Positions 38,086 through 39,553 of a DNA stretch of 39,553 nt are shown here, piece by piece (the stretch's first letter is position 1; each line of letters opens with the position of its first letter). The position numbers were made by a program, and so were the translations under genes. The DNA is from an uncultured Tenacibaculum sp. GTDB taxonomy: Bacteria > Bacteroidota > Bacteroidia > Flavobacteriales > Flavobacteriaceae. The stretch is from positions 1-39,553 of the forward strand of contig CANMCD010000025.1 in the NCBI GenBank assembly GCA_947496185.1, written 5' to 3'. The notes beneath the pieces are model-generated. The model was given only the letters and a program-made list of their open reading frames with translations, searched no databases and was not told the DNA's origin.

Positions 38086-38093
38086 CAAAAATA
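38086..38093 (-). promoter_or_regulatory. TAnnTTTG -7 element of the response regulator
   Basis: Minus-strand TATTTTTG 29 bases before the ATG at 38057. No strong -33 match is visible. Confidence 0.45.
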
Positions 38094-38132
38094 TGTTTAA
38101 TAAAATAGAGTAGGTGTAAATATTTCCCTATT

Positions 38133-39395
38133 TCATATACTAGGGTTTTCCCTAGTGTTATCAGGGTTATCCCTGATATAAAAATCTGTTTCTATATTTT
38201 TAAGTCTATTTATTTTTCTAGTTTCCTCGTTTACTGCATAATGTTTTTCAACCATTCTAATGGTTGTATGAGAGTTAAGTTTTTGTGCGTGCTGCATATC
38301 TAGTTTTTCTGTTATTTGATCGCTATATAGATGTTTAAGCGAGTAAAAATCGGCTGTAATATTGAGCTTTTCTTTTACATGAACTCGCCATCGTCTAGTA
38401 AGTTGATCTCTACGAATAGGTTTATCCCCTTTAAATAGACCTCTTGAGAAAATGTAATGATTTGGGTTTATATTAAAACTTTCTCCTACTTGTTCGGTAA
38501 TAACTTCCGTCCATAGATGCGCAAATTGTTTATTTATAGGCTTTAATACCTCTTTAAATTGCTGTCCCTTTTTTATCATTACTTTGAATTCCAGTTTTTT
38601 TAGGTTTACGTCTTTTACCTTTACATTTAGTAGCTCCGCAATTCTTGAGCCACTTGAATAAAAGATCATCATAAACCGCCAAAATGTGTAGTAGTTTGAT
38701 TTTAGATGATAATAGACTTCTTTTCGTTGTTCTTCTGTGAGTATTTCTCGTAACTTTTTTTCGGTTGGAAGTTTTTTTATTTTATAACATGGGTTGTATT
38801 CCAAAATTTCATCTTCTATCATATCGTCAAAAAGAGAGCTTAAAAAAACTTTGTATTTATTATATCTATTATTTGATAGATTGTAGTTCTGTTGTTGGTG
38901 TCTTAAAATTGACCTGATATCTCTTCTTGTAAAATGATTTACATTTTTGAATTGTAGCTGCAAACAATTTAAAGAGGGCTCTATTTTCTTAATCATGGAT
39001 TTAATATCTGCTTTATAATCGGAAGAAACATTTTTAATTTTCCGATAATATTCTAGAGCATCTAAAAGTGTGATGTTTTGATTTATGGAATTTGACCCCT
39101 CCATGTAGGTTTTGGTAATTGGATTCCAATGTAAGTTGACTAATTTATTAATTACACCGTCTAATAATATTTCAGTCGCTTCCCGCCGTTCACCAAGTGT
39201 TTTAAATTCGTTCATTCCTTTGATTCGAATTTGTTTTCCATTTGGGTACTTTTCTGAAAAATTAGGGTCTTTAAAATAAAAGTGAATTATCCAATCTCTA
39301 GACAATATTTTTTTGCCTCCAGTTTTCCAATTTTTTGGTGTAACTGATGGATTTGTTGCCTTGCAACCATTCAATAAAATTAAGTTTGTTTTCAT
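38133..39395 (-). CDS. int: Tyrosine recombinase / integrase
   Basis: A 420-residue tyrosine recombinase. The N-terminal 100 residues are the arm-binding domain, 105-200 the core-binding SAM-like domain, 220-400 the catalytic domain. Catalytic residues are R251 (SSGSRIAELL), a lysine at about 275-276, the box YSLKH (351-355) where most integrases have HxLRH, H376 (LNSHTT), and the nucleophile Y386 (KHYAV). The ATG at 39395 is chosen because the longer reading from GTG at 39548 runs through the tRNA. It sits beside the tRNA-His attachment site; arm-type repeats overlap its promoter region, so the enzyme likely regulates its own gene. Confidence 0.9.
   Translation of the reverse strand: MKTNLILLNGCKATNPSVTPKNWKTGGKKILSRDWIIHFYFKDPNFSEKYPNGKQIRIKGMNEFKTLGERREATEILLDGVINKLVNLHWNPITKTYMEGSNSINQNITLLDALEYYRKIKNVSSDYKADIKSMIKKIEPSLNCLQLQFKNVNHFTRRDIRSILRHQQQNYNLSNNRYNKYKVFLSSLFDDMIEDEILEYNPCYKIKKLPTEKKLREILTEEQRKEVYYHLKSNYYTFWRFMMIFYSSGSRIAELLNVKVKDVNLKKLEFKVMIKKGQQFKEVLKPINKQFAHLWTEVITEQVGESFNINPNHYIFSRGLFKGDKPIRRDQLTRRWRVHVKEKLNITADFYSLKHLYSDQITEKLDMQHAQKLNSHTTIRMVEKHYAVNEETRKINRLKNIETDFYIRDNPDNTRENPSI
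38139..38177. other. Two adjacent hairpins at the integrase 3' end
   Basis: Two perfect inverted repeats, CTAGGG-TTTT-CCCTAG (38140-38155) and ATCAGGG-TTAT-CCCTGAT (38160-38177), lie within the last codons of the integrase gene. They encode the repeated residues RDNPDNTRENPS. No T-tract follows on the minus strand, so they are not typical terminators. Confidence 0.6.
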
Positions 39396-39409
39396 CTTTT
39401 GTTTACATT

Positions 39410-39433
39410 TTTTAAACACGATTTTAAACACGG
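39410..39433 (+). repeat. Right arm-type integrase repeats
   Basis: Two tandem copies, TTTTAAACACG (39410-39420) and TTTTAAACACGG (39422-39433), 12 bases apart, in the same direction as those at 43-104. They lie 15 to 38 bases upstream of the integrase ATG. Confidence 0.55.
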
Positions 39434-39471
39434 CTAATAAAAAAATGAAAACCTTGCAGGGTTGATGAAAA

Positions 39472-39498
39472 ACAAAAACCCCAGTGTTTACTGAGGTT
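39472..39498 (-). terminator. Terminator of tRNA-His (phage-supplied)
   Basis: Minus-strand 9-base stem AACCTCAGT / ACTGGGGTT with loop AAAC followed by TTTTTG, 10 bases past the tRNA 3' end. It is on the prophage side of the attachment core, so after integration the tRNA transcript would end in phage DNA. Confidence 0.6.
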
Positions 39499-39508
39499 TT
39501 GTGCTTTG

Positions 39509-39553
39509 GGTGGAAGACCGGTCTCGAACCGGCGACCTTCGGAACCACAATCC
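39509..39553 (-). tRNA. tRNA-His (GTG), 3' part; attR
   Basis: The minus strand reads the anticodon loop TTGTGGT (anticodon GTG at 39548-39546), half of the anticodon stem, a T-arm GCCGG-TTCGAGA-CCGGT and the acceptor strand CTTCCAC plus discriminator C at 39509. The C discriminator fits the tRNA-His requirement for pairing with G-1. CCA is not encoded (CAA follows). The window ends inside the anticodon stem; the 5' half should lie beyond it. The loop sequence ACAATC is shared with the left end of the window. Confidence 0.85.

Noticed and set aside
39396-39548. N-terminal 51-residue extension of the integrase from a GTG
   Set aside because: It would translate the tRNA 3' half and its terminator; the ATG at 39395 is the natural start.

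Overview
The window looks like a complete or nearly complete temperate tailed phage (about 39.5 kb), probably siphovirus-like, integrated in a tRNA-His gene of a low-GC Bacteroidota host, most likely a flavobacterium. The host assignment rests on several things seen in the sequence: strong AT bias, start sites without recognisable Shine-Dalgarno sequences, promoter elements of the Bacteroidota type TAnnTTTG, BACON-like tail domains, and phage proteins of Bacteroidota character. No database search was possible; family calls come from motifs and remembered family signatures.

Layout, left to right; almost everything is on the minus strand and so is transcribed right to left. (a) 1-133: left prophage end with integrase arm-type repeats. 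(b) 134-7369: tail block (tail-tip protein, BACON-repeat tail protein, tape measure, tail completion). (c) 7437-13394: neck and tail genes, a lysis cassette (holin, M15 endolysin, u-spanin), portal and adaptor. (d) 13769-15869: terminase. (e) 15947-20681: accessory block with its own promoters and terminators (small unknowns, a clamp-like protein, a stand-alone RarA C-terminal domain, a metal-site-deficient RadC-like protein, a TET-associated-type glycosyltransferase, a ParB-like protein). (f) 20768-25520: tail tube, major capsid, S49 protease with fused scaffold, and leftmost unknowns. (g) 25521-26122: non-coding control region with ten TGTWACA sites. (h) 26123-34533: early and replication genes (C5 cytosine methyltransferase, C39-like peptidase, DUF2786 protein, primase-helicase, a LuxR-type HTH protein). 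(i) 34763-36193: immunity region with a Cro-like gene and two plus-strand repressors behind duplicated promoters. (j) 36535-38057: lysogeny module (membrane protein, lipoprotein, response regulator). (k) 38133-39553: integrase, arm repeats, and the 3' half of tRNA-His (anticodon GTG).

The most interesting structure is regulatory. A strict motif, GTAT-N6-GTCCTA on the minus strand, precedes the structural blocks at 25520, 24136, 15869, 13394 and 7369 but not the accessory block, which uses a different promoter type (TACGTTYG) in repeated terminator-promoter spacers. This suggests a phage-specific late promoter system interrupted by a string of moron-like, independently expressed genes that look related to replication forks and DNA modification. 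The immunity region carries a second repressor with a duplicated 86-bp control region, and a response regulator with a lipoprotein/membrane-protein pair sits beside the integrase.
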